Part shown: piece by piece, positions 1-9,226 of the stretch | How the letters are laid out: the number at the start of each line of letters is the position of its first letter | Numbering within the stretch: position 1 is the stretch's first letter | Assembly (NCBI GenBank): GCA_965661105.1 | Contig: CBFICR010000003.1 | Location: forward strand, 47,058-111,057 | Direction of reading: 5' to 3' | Source of the DNA: Eutrophocola sp965661105 | GTDB taxonomy: Bacteria > Pseudomonadota > Gammaproteobacteria > Pseudomonadales > Pseudohongiellaceae | DNA length: 64,000 nt | Notes under the pieces: model-generated | What the model saw: the letters and a program-made list of their open reading frames with translations, nothing else | Databases searched by the model: none | What the model was told of the DNA's origin: nothing | Made by a program: the position numbers and the translations under genes

Positions 1-633
1 GCGGTAATGCTTTACCAGAAAAACCTCTTCCATAGCACGGTTACGATTCCCCACCTCACGCAACATCCAGCCCACGGCCTTGTGAATAAGGTCTTCACTG
101 TCATTGAGTAGCAATCGGGAAATTTTCAGGGTCGGGGAGAAATGTTGCTGCCTGATAAAGTGAAAAGTACTCATGATGGCGATACGTCTCTCCCACAAAC
201 TCTCCGAACGCGCCAGGGTTTCCAGTACGGTCTTGTCACGCTCCATCAGCCACGGACCCAGAATCAGATGCGCGGAACAATCCACCAGGTCCCAGCCATT
301 CACGTAAGCTGTATGCTTGAGATATAGCTTTACTATGCGAGCCTGCGTTAACTCATCACCCTGCTGGAATTTCAACACCAGAATAAGCAATGCGCATACC
401 CGGGCTTCATGGAATTTACTTTGCAGTAATAGTGCGCTTTCAGCGAGGGGCAAACCCTTGAACTCATTGGCGTGTTGACGAAGAACCGGCATACGGATGC
501 CCAGAAATGAATCCCCCTCCCCGTACTCGCCTTTTCCCGTCTTGATAAATCGTGAGGCCGCCGTTGCATCCTTTGCATTGACTGAATTTTTAAGAGCACG
601 AACAACCGCTCTGGAGGTTAAAGTATGAGGCAC
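1..633 (-). CDS. DNA alkylation repair protein, AlkD-like (3' end outside window)
   Basis: The reverse strand reads open for 211 codons to the window edge, so the C-terminus is missing. The reading has the AlkD/HEAT-repeat glycosylase pattern: an early KTGKGEYGEGDSFLGIRMP segment, then WDLVDCSAHLILG, ERRIAIMSTFHFIR and DLIHKAVGWMLREVG. Known members excise alkylated bases (3-methyladenine, 7-methylguanine) without base flipping. The proposed start is a GTG at 633, just after an in-frame TAA, giving an N-terminus beginning MPHTLTSRAVV, as in the family; no ATG lies nearby in frame. It is 22 bp downstream of the small membrane protein gene and probably the last gene of that operon. The family is clear; the substrate is inferred. 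Confidence 0.85.
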   Translation of the reverse strand, partial: MPHTLTSRAVVRALKNSVNAKDATAASRFIKTGKGEYGEGDSFLGIRMPVLRQHANEFKGLPLAESALLLQSKFHEARVCALLILVLKFQQGDELTQARIVKLYLKHTAYVNGWDLVDCSAHLILGPWLMERDKTVLETLARSESLWERRIAIMSTFHFIRQQHFSPTLKISRLLLNDSEDLIHKAVGWMLREVGNRNRAMEEVFLVKHYR

Positions 634-655
634 AGTTTAAAGCCTGACTAATGGC

Positions 656-1120
656 TTACCTGGAAGCATGTTCGCTGGCATTTTTATCATCATCTTCGCT
701 ACCTTCCTGAACCGGAGCTGCAGTAGACATTGACTGTGTTCGGGTAAGTAAAAAGAATGACGCAAATGTGAGAAAAAACAACGGTATCAACAATGGATAT
801 AAATAATCAGCATGCAAAATGGAAGCACGATAATCAAAAATTTCAAAGGCGTAGGCCACTGTTGTACCAATTAACGCGACAGCGCTGGCAAGTATCAATC
901 CGGCAAGCAGATTCGATGTTTTCATTCTCACAAGCATACATAAAGGAATAATGATCAGACCATTGGCAATGGCCGCTGCCAGATAGCCGAAAAACAATAA
1001 CAATAATTCAAATACAACCGGGATATACATCGACTCCGCTTGGTGCATGAGTTGCCATGACATAGGGATGGTAAACAGTATCGCCGCGCTCCAGGGACTT
1101 AATAGCAGTGCTTTTTTCAT
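656..1120 (-). CDS. Small four-helix membrane protein, unknown function
   Basis: A 154-residue protein with about four hydrophobic segments (near residues 8-20, 33-60, 68-90 and 105-125) and a short acidic, charged C-terminal tail containing EGSEDDDKN. I do not recognise a family. It sits 31 bp after the potassium channel gene and 22 bp before the AlkD-like gene on the same strand, so the three are probably co-transcribed. The spacing suggests an inner-membrane protein linked to the channel, but no catalytic or transport motif supports a specific role. Confidence 0.6.
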   Translation of the reverse strand: MKKALLLSPWSAAILFTIPMSWQLMHQAESMYIPVVFELLLLFFGYLAAAIANGLIIIPLCMLVRMKTSNLLAGLILASAVALIGTTVAYAFEIFDYRASILHADYLYPLLIPLFFLTFASFFLLTRTQSMSTAAPVQEGSEDDDKNASEHASR

Positions 1121-1151
1121 CTTTTGCCTGTTTTAATTACTCCACTGCGTA

Positions 1152-1574
1152 CTACTTTGATACCCAGTAACGCTGCATCTCTATAAACAGAAATGAGGCT
1201 GTCCAGGTAATCAGTAACAGTCCTGTCAATGACTCAACCCCGGCCAGATAGCGAATGCCACCAAAAGGTTCTATATCGCCGTAACCCAGCGTTGTGTAGG
1301 TGGTAAAGGAAAAATAAATACAATCGGGCAAGGTAATTGCAAAACGTCCCTCCAGATAGCCCAGATCAGCATGCTGGTGCATCAATAGATAGGCTGCTCC
1401 GAACAACAGAACTTCCACCACATGAGCCAGCAAGGCACCAAACACACCAAGAACCAGACGATAGCGATACTTGAATCTCAGGACGGGCATAAGACGCGTC
1501 AGTCGATACAGGCATTCGTAATGCAACAGCACCACCAGGGCGACAATCAGGATGATAATCGGGAATAAAACCAT
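1152..1574 (-). CDS. Two-pore-type potassium channel family protein
   Basis: A 140-residue inner-membrane protein with an N-terminal helix (about residues 3-20), a second helix (about 40-65), a pore loop and a last helix (about 110-130). The pore loop has the K+ selectivity filter TTLGYGD inside TYTTLGYGDIEPFGG, which places it in the ion-channel family PF07885. No cytosolic RCK/TrkA-N domain is present, so gating is unknown. It is the first gene of a minus-strand operon with a small membrane protein and an AlkD-like gene. The fold and selectivity are well supported; the physiological role is not. Confidence 0.8.
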   Translation of the reverse strand: MVLFPIIILIVALVVLLHYECLYRLTRLMPVLRFKYRYRLVLGVFGALLAHVVEVLLFGAAYLLMHQHADLGYLEGRFAITLPDCIYFSFTTYTTLGYGDIEPFGGIRYLAGVESLTGLLLITWTASFLFIEMQRYWVSK

Positions 1575-1660
1575 TCGCTAAAAAACTTTGCATCAAGGGT
1601 TAATCATTGCCCGCTACATTAACGGATTTATCAATAAAGGCAAAGTGCAGTACCAGAATA

Positions 1661-1689
1661 AAAAAACCCGGCCTTAGCCGGGTTTTTTT
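1661..1689. terminator. Bidirectional Rho-independent terminator
   Basis: A six-pair GC stem CCCGGC/GCCGGG (1667-1672 and 1677-1682) with loop CTTA is flanked by six A on the left and seven T on the right, so it has a U-run on both strands. It lies 19 bp past the stop codon of the minus-strand phoX gene and probably ends that transcript. Read rightward it would also stop antisense transcription. Confidence 0.85.
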
Positions 1690-1707
1690 CTGGAACAGGC
1701 GGGTTGT

Positions 1708-3438
1708 TCAGGAGCCTACTATCCCGCCATTCCTGCGTTCCAGGACAACAGTGGCATCCCTGGGAATTCCCGTGGTGGGATCAGGATGCTGTACATTACA
1801 AAATAATGTACTGCGATCTGGTGTCATGGCAATGCCGGTAATTTCACAACCGGACACCCCTTCAAACAGGCGCTTGATTTCCCCGGTAGAGATATCTGCC
1901 ACCAGCAACTGGTTTTCCAGTCCATCTTTCTGACCACCATCTGTTTCGATGAACAGGCGACCATCAGGATCGGCCCACAGGCCATCCGGATCGGCAAAAG
2001 ACTCTTCAGTACCATGAGTGTCTTCGGCAAAAACAAAAATGTCCCACTCAAAAGTCAGGCCAGCATGATTGTTACTATCGAACCAGCGAATGATATGACC
2101 ATCACTGTTGGGAGCCAGAGGATTGGCTGCATTGGGCTCAACCCTGTTACTGTTGTTGGTCAATGTACAGTAAACAAGACCATTGGGAGCAACCGTAGTC
2201 CATTCAGGACGATCCATTGGGGTAGCGCCGACAATATCCGCCGCCATGCGGGCAAAAATCAGCACTTCATCCTGACTATTGAATACCGCTGCAATGGCCG
2301 GATTTTCGATGGTCAATTCCAGCCAGTCGCCGGTACCATCATCGTTAAAACGGGCGACATACAGCCTGCCTGAATCAAGCGGACTTTCACCCCGGGAAAT
2401 CATGGCCTGCCAGCTGTCATCGGAAACGTATTTATAAATATAGTCAAAACGCTGATCATCGCCCATGTAACCAACGATACGACCATCAGTGGTTTCGGCC
2501 AACGCAATACCTTCGTGCTTGAAGCGACCCAGGGCTGTCCTTTTGACGGGTTTGGCTGTTGCATTGAAAGGATCTATTTCCACCATCCAGCCAAAGCGCT
2601 TGTCTTCGTTGGCATAGTCCGGATTGGCAAGATCAAAGCGTGGGTCAAAAACATGCCAGCCATAGCCGAATCCATTGTCAGAAAACCCATAGCGGTTTTG
2701 TGCTTCTGTAGGCGTCCAGCCACCATTGGAACCAAAATAGCCATTAAAGTTTTCTTCACAGGTCAGGTAAGTTCCCCAGGGGGTATAACCGTTACCGCAG
2801 TTATTTACGGTTCCCTGAGGTTCATTTCCAGCGAGATTTTCCAATAAGGGGCTGCCAGCAACGGGCCCACTGAATTCGACAGGCGTGTTGACATGTATTC
2901 GACGAGCCAGTCCGCTTTGATTGACTGACACCCATTTGATGTTTTTACCTGGACGCCGCTTAAGTTCAATCACAGAAACCCCATGAGCATATTGGGAGGC
3001 ACGAACCTGGTCCAGACTGCTTGGAAAACTGCTGCCAAAAACAACTTCGTTATCACCAAACTCGTGATTGAGACACAATACACCATGCTGATTCTGCCGA
3101 CCTTTACCGTTGCTTATAGGGAAATACCACATTCCATCATGACCAATACCAATGGAGTCCTGGCTCCCAGGATAGAGAGGATCGCCAAAAGGCAGAATGA
3201 CTCGCATGTAGTAATCATCAGAAACACGCGGGTCAATACCGTTACCACCTGCAACCGGAACAGGGTCAAAACCGACTAAAGTACTGGCCTGTGCTGAAAC
3301 CGGTGCTCCTGCCAGAAATGTAGATACCGCTGTGCCTATACCGCCTGCCAATACCTTGCGGCGGGAGGAATATACTTTAAGAATATCTACAAAAGTCCGG
3401 TTTTGAGAGTTATTCGATACTTCTTCATCATGAGGCAT
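1708..3438 (-). CDS. phoX: PhoX-family alkaline phosphatase (DUF839), Tat-exported
   Basis: A 576-residue protein. The N-terminus has a twin-arginine signal (SSRRKVLAGG near residue 25, followed by a hydrophobic stretch ending near VSAQA), so it is exported folded. The body has PhoX/DUF839 signatures: a GYTPWGTYLTCEENFNGYFG-like block (near residue 215), RFKHEGIAL, GYMGDDQRFDYIYKYVS and WADPDGRLFIETDGG. Characterised PhoX enzymes are monomeric phosphomonoesterases using calcium and iron and serve phosphate scavenging. No Pho box was identified in the 130 bp upstream, so regulation by phosphate is a guess. The gene is monocistronic, with a strong terminator after its stop. DUF839 also includes uncharacterised members, so substrate is not certain. 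Confidence 0.85.
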   Translation of the reverse strand: MPHDEEVSNNSQNRTFVDILKVYSSRRKVLAGGIGTAVSTFLAGAPVSAQASTLVGFDPVPVAGGNGIDPRVSDDYYMRVILPFGDPLYPGSQDSIGIGHDGMWYFPISNGKGRQNQHGVLCLNHEFGDNEVVFGSSFPSSLDQVRASQYAHGVSVIELKRRPGKNIKWVSVNQSGLARRIHVNTPVEFSGPVAGSPLLENLAGNEPQGTVNNCGNGYTPWGTYLTCEENFNGYFGSNGGWTPTEAQNRYGFSDNGFGYGWHVFDPRFDLANPDYANEDKRFGWMVEIDPFNATAKPVKRTALGRFKHEGIALAETTDGRIVGYMGDDQRFDYIYKYVSDDSWQAMISRGESPLDSGRLYVARFNDDGTGDWLELTIENPAIAAVFNSQDEVLIFARMAADIVGATPMDRPEWTTVAPNGLVYCTLTNNSNRVEPNAANPLAPNSDGHIIRWFDSNNHAGLTFEWDIFVFAEDTHGTEESFADPDGLWADPDGRLFIETDGGQKDGLENQLLVADISTGEIKRLFEGVSGCEITGIAMTPDRSTLFCNVQHPDPTTGIPRDATVVLERRNGGIVGS

Positions 3439-3571
3439 CTTGTTTTCCTTTTAAATATTGAGAGTTGGTTATGGAGACTTTGCGTCATCAACTATCTTAG
3501 GAAAACATGATTAGCGGAAAGTAAACCAAAGTTAAAACTTTGGTAAATTATTTCTAAAGGTGACGTTAATT

Positions 3572-4609
3572 TTACAGAGAATCTTTATAACGACTTTTTA
3601 TTTGCGGTCTCAGTTTGTTGGCGATAGCTACCAACGACAGCATTACCGGTACTTCTACCAACACACCAACAACGGTAGCCAGTGACGCTCCGGAGTCCAG
3701 TCCAAATAATGAAATGGCTACTGCTACGGCTAACTCGAAAAAGTTTGAGGTCGCAATCATACAGGCAGGTGCGGTGATGCGATGAGATAACCTGAGCTTC
3801 CAGGCAATGGCCAGAGTGATAAAAAATATGCCATAGGTCTGTATCAGTAATGGCAATGCAATTAGACCGATAATGACAGGCTCTTCCAGAATTGTATTAG
3901 CCTGTAGGCCAAACAGGATGACTACTGTCGCTAGTAAGCCGGCAATTGACCATGGCTTTATTCTTATCAGGAAATTATCCAGTCTCGGATGATCATTTTG
4001 CCTGTCAAGAAAACGACGCGTCATTACGCCTGCCACCAAAGGCAAAACCACATAAAGACAAACTGACAATAACAAGGTCTGCCAGGGAACCGGTATATCA
4101 GAGACACCGAGTAAAAAAGCCGCCAGAGGGGCGAAAGCAAAAACCATGATAATGTCATTAACCGACACCTGGGCCAGTGTGTAGTTGGGATCCCCTTTGG
4201 TCAACTGGCTCCACACAAAAACCATTGCGGTACAGGGGGCTACTCCCAGCAATATCATTCCCGCTATATATTCGTTGGCAGTTTGTGGATCGACCAGATC
4301 CACATAAAAAACACGGAAGAATAACCAGGCCACCAGCGTCATGGTAAAAGGCTTCACCAGCCAGTTGATAAAACAGGTTAGAATAATTCCCTGCGGCTTG
4401 TTGCCTACTTCTTTCAGGGAAGAAAAATCAATTTCAATCATCATTGGATAAATCATTACCCAGATAAGAACCGCAACCACGAGATTGACATGGGCAATTT
4501 CAAGCGTAGCAATCAATTTAAAAACAGCGCTGAAATTACTGCCAAGAATAACGCCGGCAACCATTGCCAGAAACACCCATACTGTCAAGTAACGTTCAAA
4601 TAGGTTCAT
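3572..4609 (-). CDS. acr3: ACR3-family arsenite efflux permease
   Basis: A 345-residue protein with ten predicted membrane helices, typical length for bacterial ACR3. It starts MNLFERYLTVWVFLAMVAGV and has the family signatures IWVMIYPMMIEIDFSSL, CFINWLVKPFTM and GVAPCTAMVFVWSQLTKG; the cysteine of the last motif is the one needed for arsenite transport in characterised ACR3 proteins. It exports As(III) across the inner membrane. It lies 22 bp after the remnant of an arsC arsenate reductase on the same strand, so it was the second gene of an ars operon. No arsR is visible in the window. The pump looks intact while its reductase partner is dead. Confidence 0.93.
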   Translation of the reverse strand: MNLFERYLTVWVFLAMVAGVILGSNFSAVFKLIATLEIAHVNLVVAVLIWVMIYPMMIEIDFSSLKEVGNKPQGIILTCFINWLVKPFTMTLVAWLFFRVFYVDLVDPQTANEYIAGMILLGVAPCTAMVFVWSQLTKGDPNYTLAQVSVNDIIMVFAFAPLAAFLLGVSDIPVPWQTLLLSVCLYVVLPLVAGVMTRRFLDRQNDHPRLDNFLIRIKPWSIAGLLATVVILFGLQANTILEEPVIIGLIALPLLIQTYGIFFITLAIAWKLRLSHRITAPACMIATSNFFELAVAVAISLFGLDSGASLATVVGVLVEVPVMLSLVAIANKLRPQIKSRYKDSL

Positions 4610-4631
4610 AGTATCTAACCTGTGCCTTTAC

Positions 4632-5112
4632 TCATTCTGCAAGATTTCTTAACACCAGGAATATAGCCTTGCCCCGTAAACTCTGCTGAAAACTGTCTTT
4701 GAGCGCTTGAATCCGCGCCACCAGAAAATCAATAACCTGATCAAATTCTGGCCTATTACTTTCATCTCTTTCTTTCGCAACTACACAGGGATCGCATAAG
4801 CTACAGTGAACTTTGGCAGCCTTACCAAGCCTGAGTGGTCATTGTTCATCAGCTGCCTGATCCCAAACAGTAATACCCACATCAAATTTTTGTTTCTTTA
4901 ATACATCCCAGAATTTACTGAGATGGCCGGCAGTTCCTGTCTGATGCCTTTGCATGGCTACCAGCAATGCTGGATGCATGCGACCTGCTGGTGAACTACC
5001 AGCACTAACAGACTGAATCAAACCGGCGCAGTGAATGATTCGCTACTGCTTCAGCAAGAATACTGCGGCAACGATTGTGGGTGTCGATAAAAAGAATTCT
5101 CAGTGATTTCAG
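4632..5112 (-). pseudogene. arsC: Decayed arsC (thioredoxin-type / LMW-phosphatase-fold arsenate reductase)
   Basis: Three consecutive pieces on the reverse strand align in order to ArsC. An N-terminal piece reads LRILFIDTHNRCRSILAEA (5100-5040). After a frameshift near 5020-5030 comes SVSAGSSPAGRMHP through KFDVGITVWDQAADEQ. After an in-frame TGA at 4841-4839 comes PLRLGKAAKVHCS through NLAE and a final stop at 4634-4632. All three positions normally occupied by the redox cysteines are changed: the P-loop nucleophile is Asp (GAC, 5085-5083), the VCD cysteine is Trp (TGG, 4865-4863) and the ECP cysteine is the TGA. No standard start codon is seen. The gene cannot make an active reductase. It lies 22 bp upstream of acr3. 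Confidence 0.85.
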
Positions 5113-5159
5113 GCCGAAATAGTTTTTACTTTAATAGTCACTACGACGATTATAATTAT

Positions 5160-5173
5160 TTGATTCTAATCAA
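5160..5173. promoter_or_regulatory. Inverted repeat in AT-rich divergent promoter region
   Basis: TTGAT-TCTA-ATCAA (5160-5173) is a perfect 5-bp inverted repeat in the AT-rich gap between the arsC remnant (minus) and the metallophosphoesterase gene (plus). It could be an operator for a dimeric repressor, for example of the lost ars operon. This rests on position and symmetry only. Confidence 0.2.
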
Positions 5174-5292
5174 GGATTGTTAATATCACATAAAGCAGTA
5201 CAACATTTTCATTTAATAATAACTTATTGATTACTTAATCTTTTTTCATATTCAAAAAGCTATAGTTAATAAAAAAAGGAACTCTGTAAAGT

Positions 5293-6147
5293 ATGAAACA
5301 GAAAGTCTGTCGCACAATCTGGATTTCCGATATCCACCTGGGTACCAGGGGATGCAAAGCCACTCTTCTCAACGAGTTTCTAAAAGTTCACCGCTGTGAC
5401 AACCTGTTTCTGGTTGGCGATATTATTGATGGGTGGCGTATATCAACAACCAAATGGTACTGGCCGACCGAGCACAATCGGGTGGTCAGACAAGTACTGA
5501 GGAAATCCGAAAAAGAAAATACCAATGTCTATTATATTGTCGGTAATCATGATGAATTCCTGCGTGATTATATAGCTGAGCACAACTTTGAAATGGGTAA
5601 CATCAAAGTGCTGAATGAATACAGCTACAAAACACTTAAAGGTGACAAATTATGGATTATTCATGGCGATGCCTATGACGGAATTACCCGTCATCACAAG
5701 TGGGTCGCCCTGGTTGGTGACGCGGGTTATGACTTTTTACTCTGGTCAAATAACTGGTTCAATTGGTTAAGAAAGGCTTTGAATCTACCCTATTGGTCAC
5801 TATCAAAAGCTATCAAGCAAAAGGTCAAAAAAGCTGTGAGCTACATTTTTGAATATGAGAATACAGTTGTTCGAGAAGCCGCGAAACGTAAAATGGATGG
5901 CGTGGTTTGTGGGCATATTCATCATGCAGAAATGAAAACAATCAATGGAATAAAATATTATAACTGTGGTGACTGGGTAGAGAGCTGCACGGCAATTATT
6001 GAAGATGAGGCAGGTCAAATTGAAATTATTAACTGGGCAGATGAAATCTTAAAGCACAAAGTAGAAAAAGTGATTTATCTGGATGAAGAAAAGGCGGAGA
6101 AAATGAAAGGCAACAACAAAGTCAAAAAGAAGAAAAATGCCGCCTAA
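5293..6147 (+). CDS. Metallophosphoesterase, UDP-2,3-diacylglucosamine diphosphatase-like
   Basis: A 284-residue calcineurin-like phosphoesterase. The binuclear metal motifs are in order: SDIHLGTRG (D-x-H, about residue 12), GDIIDGW (about 44), GNHDE (about 85), IIHGDAYD (about 120) and GHIHHAE (about 206). This order matches the LpxH-like COG2908 group, often annotated as UDP-2,3-diacylglucosamine diphosphatase, which acts in lipid A synthesis; many members outside LpxH have no proven substrate. The last 20 residues are unusually lysine-rich. A purine-rich AAAAAAAGGAA lies upstream of the ATG. It is convergent with the glycosyltransferase gene at 6259-7437. Cytoplasmic or membrane-peripheral location is inferred from the absence of a signal peptide. 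Confidence 0.8.
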   Translation: MKQKVCRTIWISDIHLGTRGCKATLLNEFLKVHRCDNLFLVGDIIDGWRISTTKWYWPTEHNRVVRQVLRKSEKENTNVYYIVGNHDEFLRDYIAEHNFEMGNIKVLNEYSYKTLKGDKLWIIHGDAYDGITRHHKWVALVGDAGYDFLLWSNNWFNWLRKALNLPYWSLSKAIKQKVKKAVSYIFEYENTVVREAAKRKMDGVVCGHIHHAEMKTINGIKYYNCGDWVESCTAIIEDEAGQIEIINWADEILKHKVEKVIYLDEEKAEKMKGNNKVKKKKNAA

Positions 6148-6258
6148 TGCAATTGATGAGTGTAGTACTACTCTCCTGTTAATACATTCAGCACTCAGTC
6201 AATCCATCGCTTGAATTCAGCCCTACCCACCCTGATGATTTCAAAAAATTTCTGATCA

Positions 6259-7437
6259 TCAGATGATCATGCGTTTAACAGAAGTTTGCTGCCATAAGTT
6301 GCGCGATAGATCTTCAATACTTTGACGTTGGTTGTCGTTTATCCATTGAGCAATGGCTTTTGCTACATCCGGATATTGCACACGATAGGCTTTGCCTGGG
6401 CTCTCCAGCCATTGCGAAATAGCTTTCAGTGAGAGCTCAGAGATCACAGTGGCATAATCCAGCTCAGCCAGTGCCCGGGCGTTGGATAACTGTTCTATCT
6501 GCCCAAGCAAAGGTTTCGTCAAAATGCGTTTGCCCAGCATGAGACATTCGCTAATCAGTTCAAATCCGGAATTGGTAATCAGGGAACTGGCGGTTACCAG
6601 GTCATTCTTGAATCCGGTTTTGGAGATAGCGCGAGTATGTATATTACCTCGATTATAATCTTCCATCTCAGCAGAATAGATATAGAAATTCCACTGTGGC
6701 AATTCCTTTAATAATTGCACCAGTTTATCCTGATTTTCAAATGGCAGGTAAACCAGCACTTTATCCGATACCACTTGCTGATCAAGATTCACTGCATGCA
6801 TATCAACAATGGGTGGCAATATCGGCTGATCAAAATGATGCCAGTGCAGACCTAGCTTAGTGTCCGCAGGAGCAAAATACTTCATGGTCAATTTGGAAAT
6901 TTTATTATTCCCGACAACAGGTACGGGATAATAGAATGCATACTGATGACCTATCCCCAGCGTATTTCTGCCTTGCCTTTTAGCTGCCCAGGAAACAACT
7001 GGTTCAAAGTCTGTAATAATCAAATCATAATTATCCAGACATAACTCCGAAGTATCATGAATAAACTGCAGCAGATTGTTGCCAAAAATGGTATCCAGTA
7101 CTTCAATTTTTCCGTTATTGGCGGCAAATGTCATGCCACGGTACCAGTTATAATCATCACAACACATAATCTGCTCACGTGGTCTGCCACTCATTATCCA
7201 GGACACCTGAAATCTTTTCAGTTCTGCGAGAGCTTTATTCATGGCTCCAGCACGGCTGATATGGCCATTGCCAGTGCCCTGTACACCATAAAGTATTCTC
7301 ACAGGAGCTTGCGATAACAAAGTACAATCGGCAACCTTCTCTGGAATACCAGTAGTCGCAGGTGTAAGTGTGGAAAAAGCTGCTTTGTCTGAAAAAGTAG
7401 TCAAGCGCGACTCTCCTTTCAAAATATCTATTAGCAT
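6259..7437 (-). CDS. Glycosyltransferase-like protein of the MJ1255/VC2487 family
   Basis: A 392-residue protein. After about 45 variable residues comes RILYGVQGTGNGHISRA, the glycine-rich N-terminal loop of GT-B-type glycosyltransferases of this family, followed by a DYDLIITDFEP-like segment (NYDLIITDFEPVVSWAAK) and, in the C-terminal half, FKNDLVTASSLITNSGFELISECLMLGKRIL, the nucleotide-sugar binding region where a Gly-Phe-Glu replaces the usual HGG. The donor and acceptor are unknown. The gene is convergent with the LpxH-like phosphoesterase gene, and both are unusually AT-rich beside their promoters. A role in envelope glycolipid synthesis is plausible but inferred from that context only. 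Confidence 0.7.
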   Translation of the reverse strand: MLIDILKGESRLTTFSDKAAFSTLTPATTGIPEKVADCTLLSQAPVRILYGVQGTGNGHISRAGAMNKALAELKRFQVSWIMSGRPREQIMCCDDYNWYRGMTFAANNGKIEVLDTIFGNNLLQFIHDTSELCLDNYDLIITDFEPVVSWAAKRQGRNTLGIGHQYAFYYPVPVVGNNKISKLTMKYFAPADTKLGLHWHHFDQPILPPIVDMHAVNLDQQVVSDKVLVYLPFENQDKLVQLLKELPQWNFYIYSAEMEDYNRGNIHTRAISKTGFKNDLVTASSLITNSGFELISECLMLGKRILTKPLLGQIEQLSNARALAELDYATVISELSLKAISQWLESPGKAYRVQYPDVAKAIAQWINDNQRQSIEDLSRNLWQQTSVKRMII

Positions 7438-7729
7438 CCTATTCCAAATGGATAAACGACTAATGAAGAATTATTTAATATTGAATTAAGAATTACTGTT
7501 AATTACTTTTAATTACTGAACGTTAATTTAATTAATACTTTGTATTGATCTTAACTTTTACTCGCATAATTATTTGACAATATTTTTCCCTTATAAAAAT
7601 TCAATAATGAACGTATTATTGAACACCATTAGTGTATATAAACCTGACTTTCTGTTTATTCACTAAATTAAAACCTGGCATCCGGTTATGATTTAACGCT
7701 TTGAAGAAAAGATTTACTATTGGGAATTT

Positions 7730-8587
7730 ATGAAAACTTCATCTCTTTTTGGATTAACGCTGCCTGGCATCACTTGCCTTTTATTTACAGCAGTTAATAC
7801 TACCGCACAGGTTCTCGAAGTTGAGGCGACCTTACTGCAACAATTTGACTCCTTTGATGCCAGGCAAGGGGTCGCTGTCGATGCCAGTCATTTTTTTGCC
7901 ATCAACAACACCCGTATCACCATGCATGACAAAACATCAGGGCAGACTACTGTGCAATGGGAGAGCGGGACCGATGATAGTAGCGGCCAGCTGATTCACC
8001 TGGATAGCGGAATGATTCTTGATGACCTGCTTTATGCTGCGCATTCCAATTATCCCAATTTTCCCATGAGCAGCTCCATAGAAATATGGAATGCCAATAC
8101 TTTGGAACATGTGGACTCCCATAGTTTTGGAACATTACCGGGCTCTCTGACATGGCTGGATTTTTACCAGGGCCACTGGTGGGCTACGTTTGCCAATTAT
8201 GACGTGATTCAGCCCGGAGAATTGAAACCTTACGGAACCACAGCAGCAACTACCCTCGTCAAAATGGACCGGGACTTTACCATCATCGAGCACTGGCTTT
8301 TTCCCTCTGCCCTGCATGAGCGCTTTACCCCCATGAGTAACTCCGGAGGCTCATGGGGCGCTGACGGCTTTCTTTATATTACCGGCCATGACCACCCTGA
8401 AATCTATGTGCTGAAGATTCCCGATAAAAATAATGACATACAGTGGCTGGCAACAGTCAGCGTCCCCTGGATTGAAGGTCAGGGTATAGCCTGGGATCGC
8501 TCTGCGGACGGGCGCATTATGTGGGGAATAATGAGAAGCAGAAAGAAAGTTGTGCGTTTTTCCATTCCCGACATTATCGACCAGTAA
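7730..8587 (+). CDS. Secreted protein, probable beta-propeller, unknown function
   Basis: A 285-residue protein with a cleavable signal peptide (about residues 1-26, ending near TTAQ). The mature part has recurring short strands and WD/GW segments (GVAVDASHFFAINN, GSLTWLDFYQGHWWATFANYD, GSWGADGFLYITGHDHPEIYVL, GQGIAWDRSADG), which resemble propeller blades. I do not recognise a named family. It is the first of three plus-strand envelope genes, followed by a DUF2141 protein and a phospholipase A, though 141 bp separate it from the next gene. The 292 bp upstream are very AT-rich and carry the divergent start of the glycosyltransferase gene. Confidence 0.6.
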   Translation: MKTSSLFGLTLPGITCLLFTAVNTTAQVLEVEATLLQQFDSFDARQGVAVDASHFFAINNTRITMHDKTSGQTTVQWESGTDDSSGQLIHLDSGMILDDLLYAAHSNYPNFPMSSSIEIWNANTLEHVDSHSFGTLPGSLTWLDFYQGHWWATFANYDVIQPGELKPYGTTAATTLVKMDRDFTIIEHWLFPSALHERFTPMSNSGGSWGADGFLYITGHDHPEIYVLKIPDKNNDIQWLATVSVPWIEGQGIAWDRSADGRIMWGIMRSRKKVVRFSIPDIIDQ

Positions 8588-8728
8588 TAGCCAGCGCTAT
8601 CTTTGTCCAGGCACAGCGAGTATTGCAGCTGAAAAATTACTATTTCTGTCTGATTCCTGCCTGGGACTATTACTGATAACGCCATAATCTGCTAGCTTTA
8701 TAACTAAATACATCACGGAAAGCCCTGA

Positions 8729-9163
8729 ATGAAAAACACCACTTTATTGTCTCTGTTTGCACCCGCTTTCTTCAGCATTTACACATTTGCACAGGAGCAA
8801 GTCACACTTACCGTGGAAGTCTCCGGAGCCGGGGCTAATGAGGGTCAGGCTATATTCGATTTGTTCGATTCCAGGGATAATTTCCTCGATGAGCCGCTTC
8901 TTTCGCAAACGCTGAGAATTGATAGCCAGGGTCGCGCCCGTTTTATCATTGCTGACCTGCCTGCTGGCAACTATGCATTTTCAGTGATCCATGATGAAGA
9001 CAGCAATGGCGAATTGAAAACCGGATTTCTCGGCATCCCCAAAGAGAAGGTGGCTGTTTCCAACAATGTCGTTCCGCGCTTTGGCCCACCAAAATATCGC
9101 GATGCTGAATTCGAGCTTGTCGAATCAACCACTATGTCGGTCAGCCTGCAATCGGCGGACTAA
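8729..9163 (+). CDS. DUF2141 domain secreted protein
   Basis: A 144-residue exported protein with a signal peptide of about 21 residues (ending TFAQ). The mature domain has the DUF2141 pattern: an opening beta strand TLTVEVSGAG, then the LPAGNYAFSVIHDEDSNGELKTGFLGIPKEKVAVSNN block with the conserved HDED/NG and FGIP-like (FLGIP) positions, and a FGPPKYRDAEFEL end. The family is an Ig-like beta sandwich of unknown function found in the periplasm or outer envelope of many proteobacteria. It is 63 bp upstream of the phospholipase A gene and may share its transcript. Confidence 0.85.
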   Translation: MKNTTLLSLFAPAFFSIYTFAQEQVTLTVEVSGAGANEGQAIFDLFDSRDNFLDEPLLSQTLRIDSQGRARFIIADLPAGNYAFSVIHDEDSNGELKTGFLGIPKEKVAVSNNVVPRFGPPKYRDAEFELVESTTMSVSLQSAD

Positions 9164-9226
9164 TAACTCCCTAGATATATAGTGCCCACCACTGCCCGTG
9201 TAATTTCCTGAAAAGAGTAACTCTCC

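Noticed and set aside
4839..4841. In-frame TGA in arsC as a selenocysteine codon
   Set aside because: It aligns with a Cys position, which is tempting, but the gene also has a frameshift, lost Cys residues elsewhere and no start codon, so decay explains it better. I did not find a SECIS-like hairpin, but did not fold the region exhaustively.
7574..7579. TTGACA promoter box upstream of 7730
   Set aside because: No acceptable TATAAT-like box stands 16-18 bp away; TATAAA is only 12 bp downstream.
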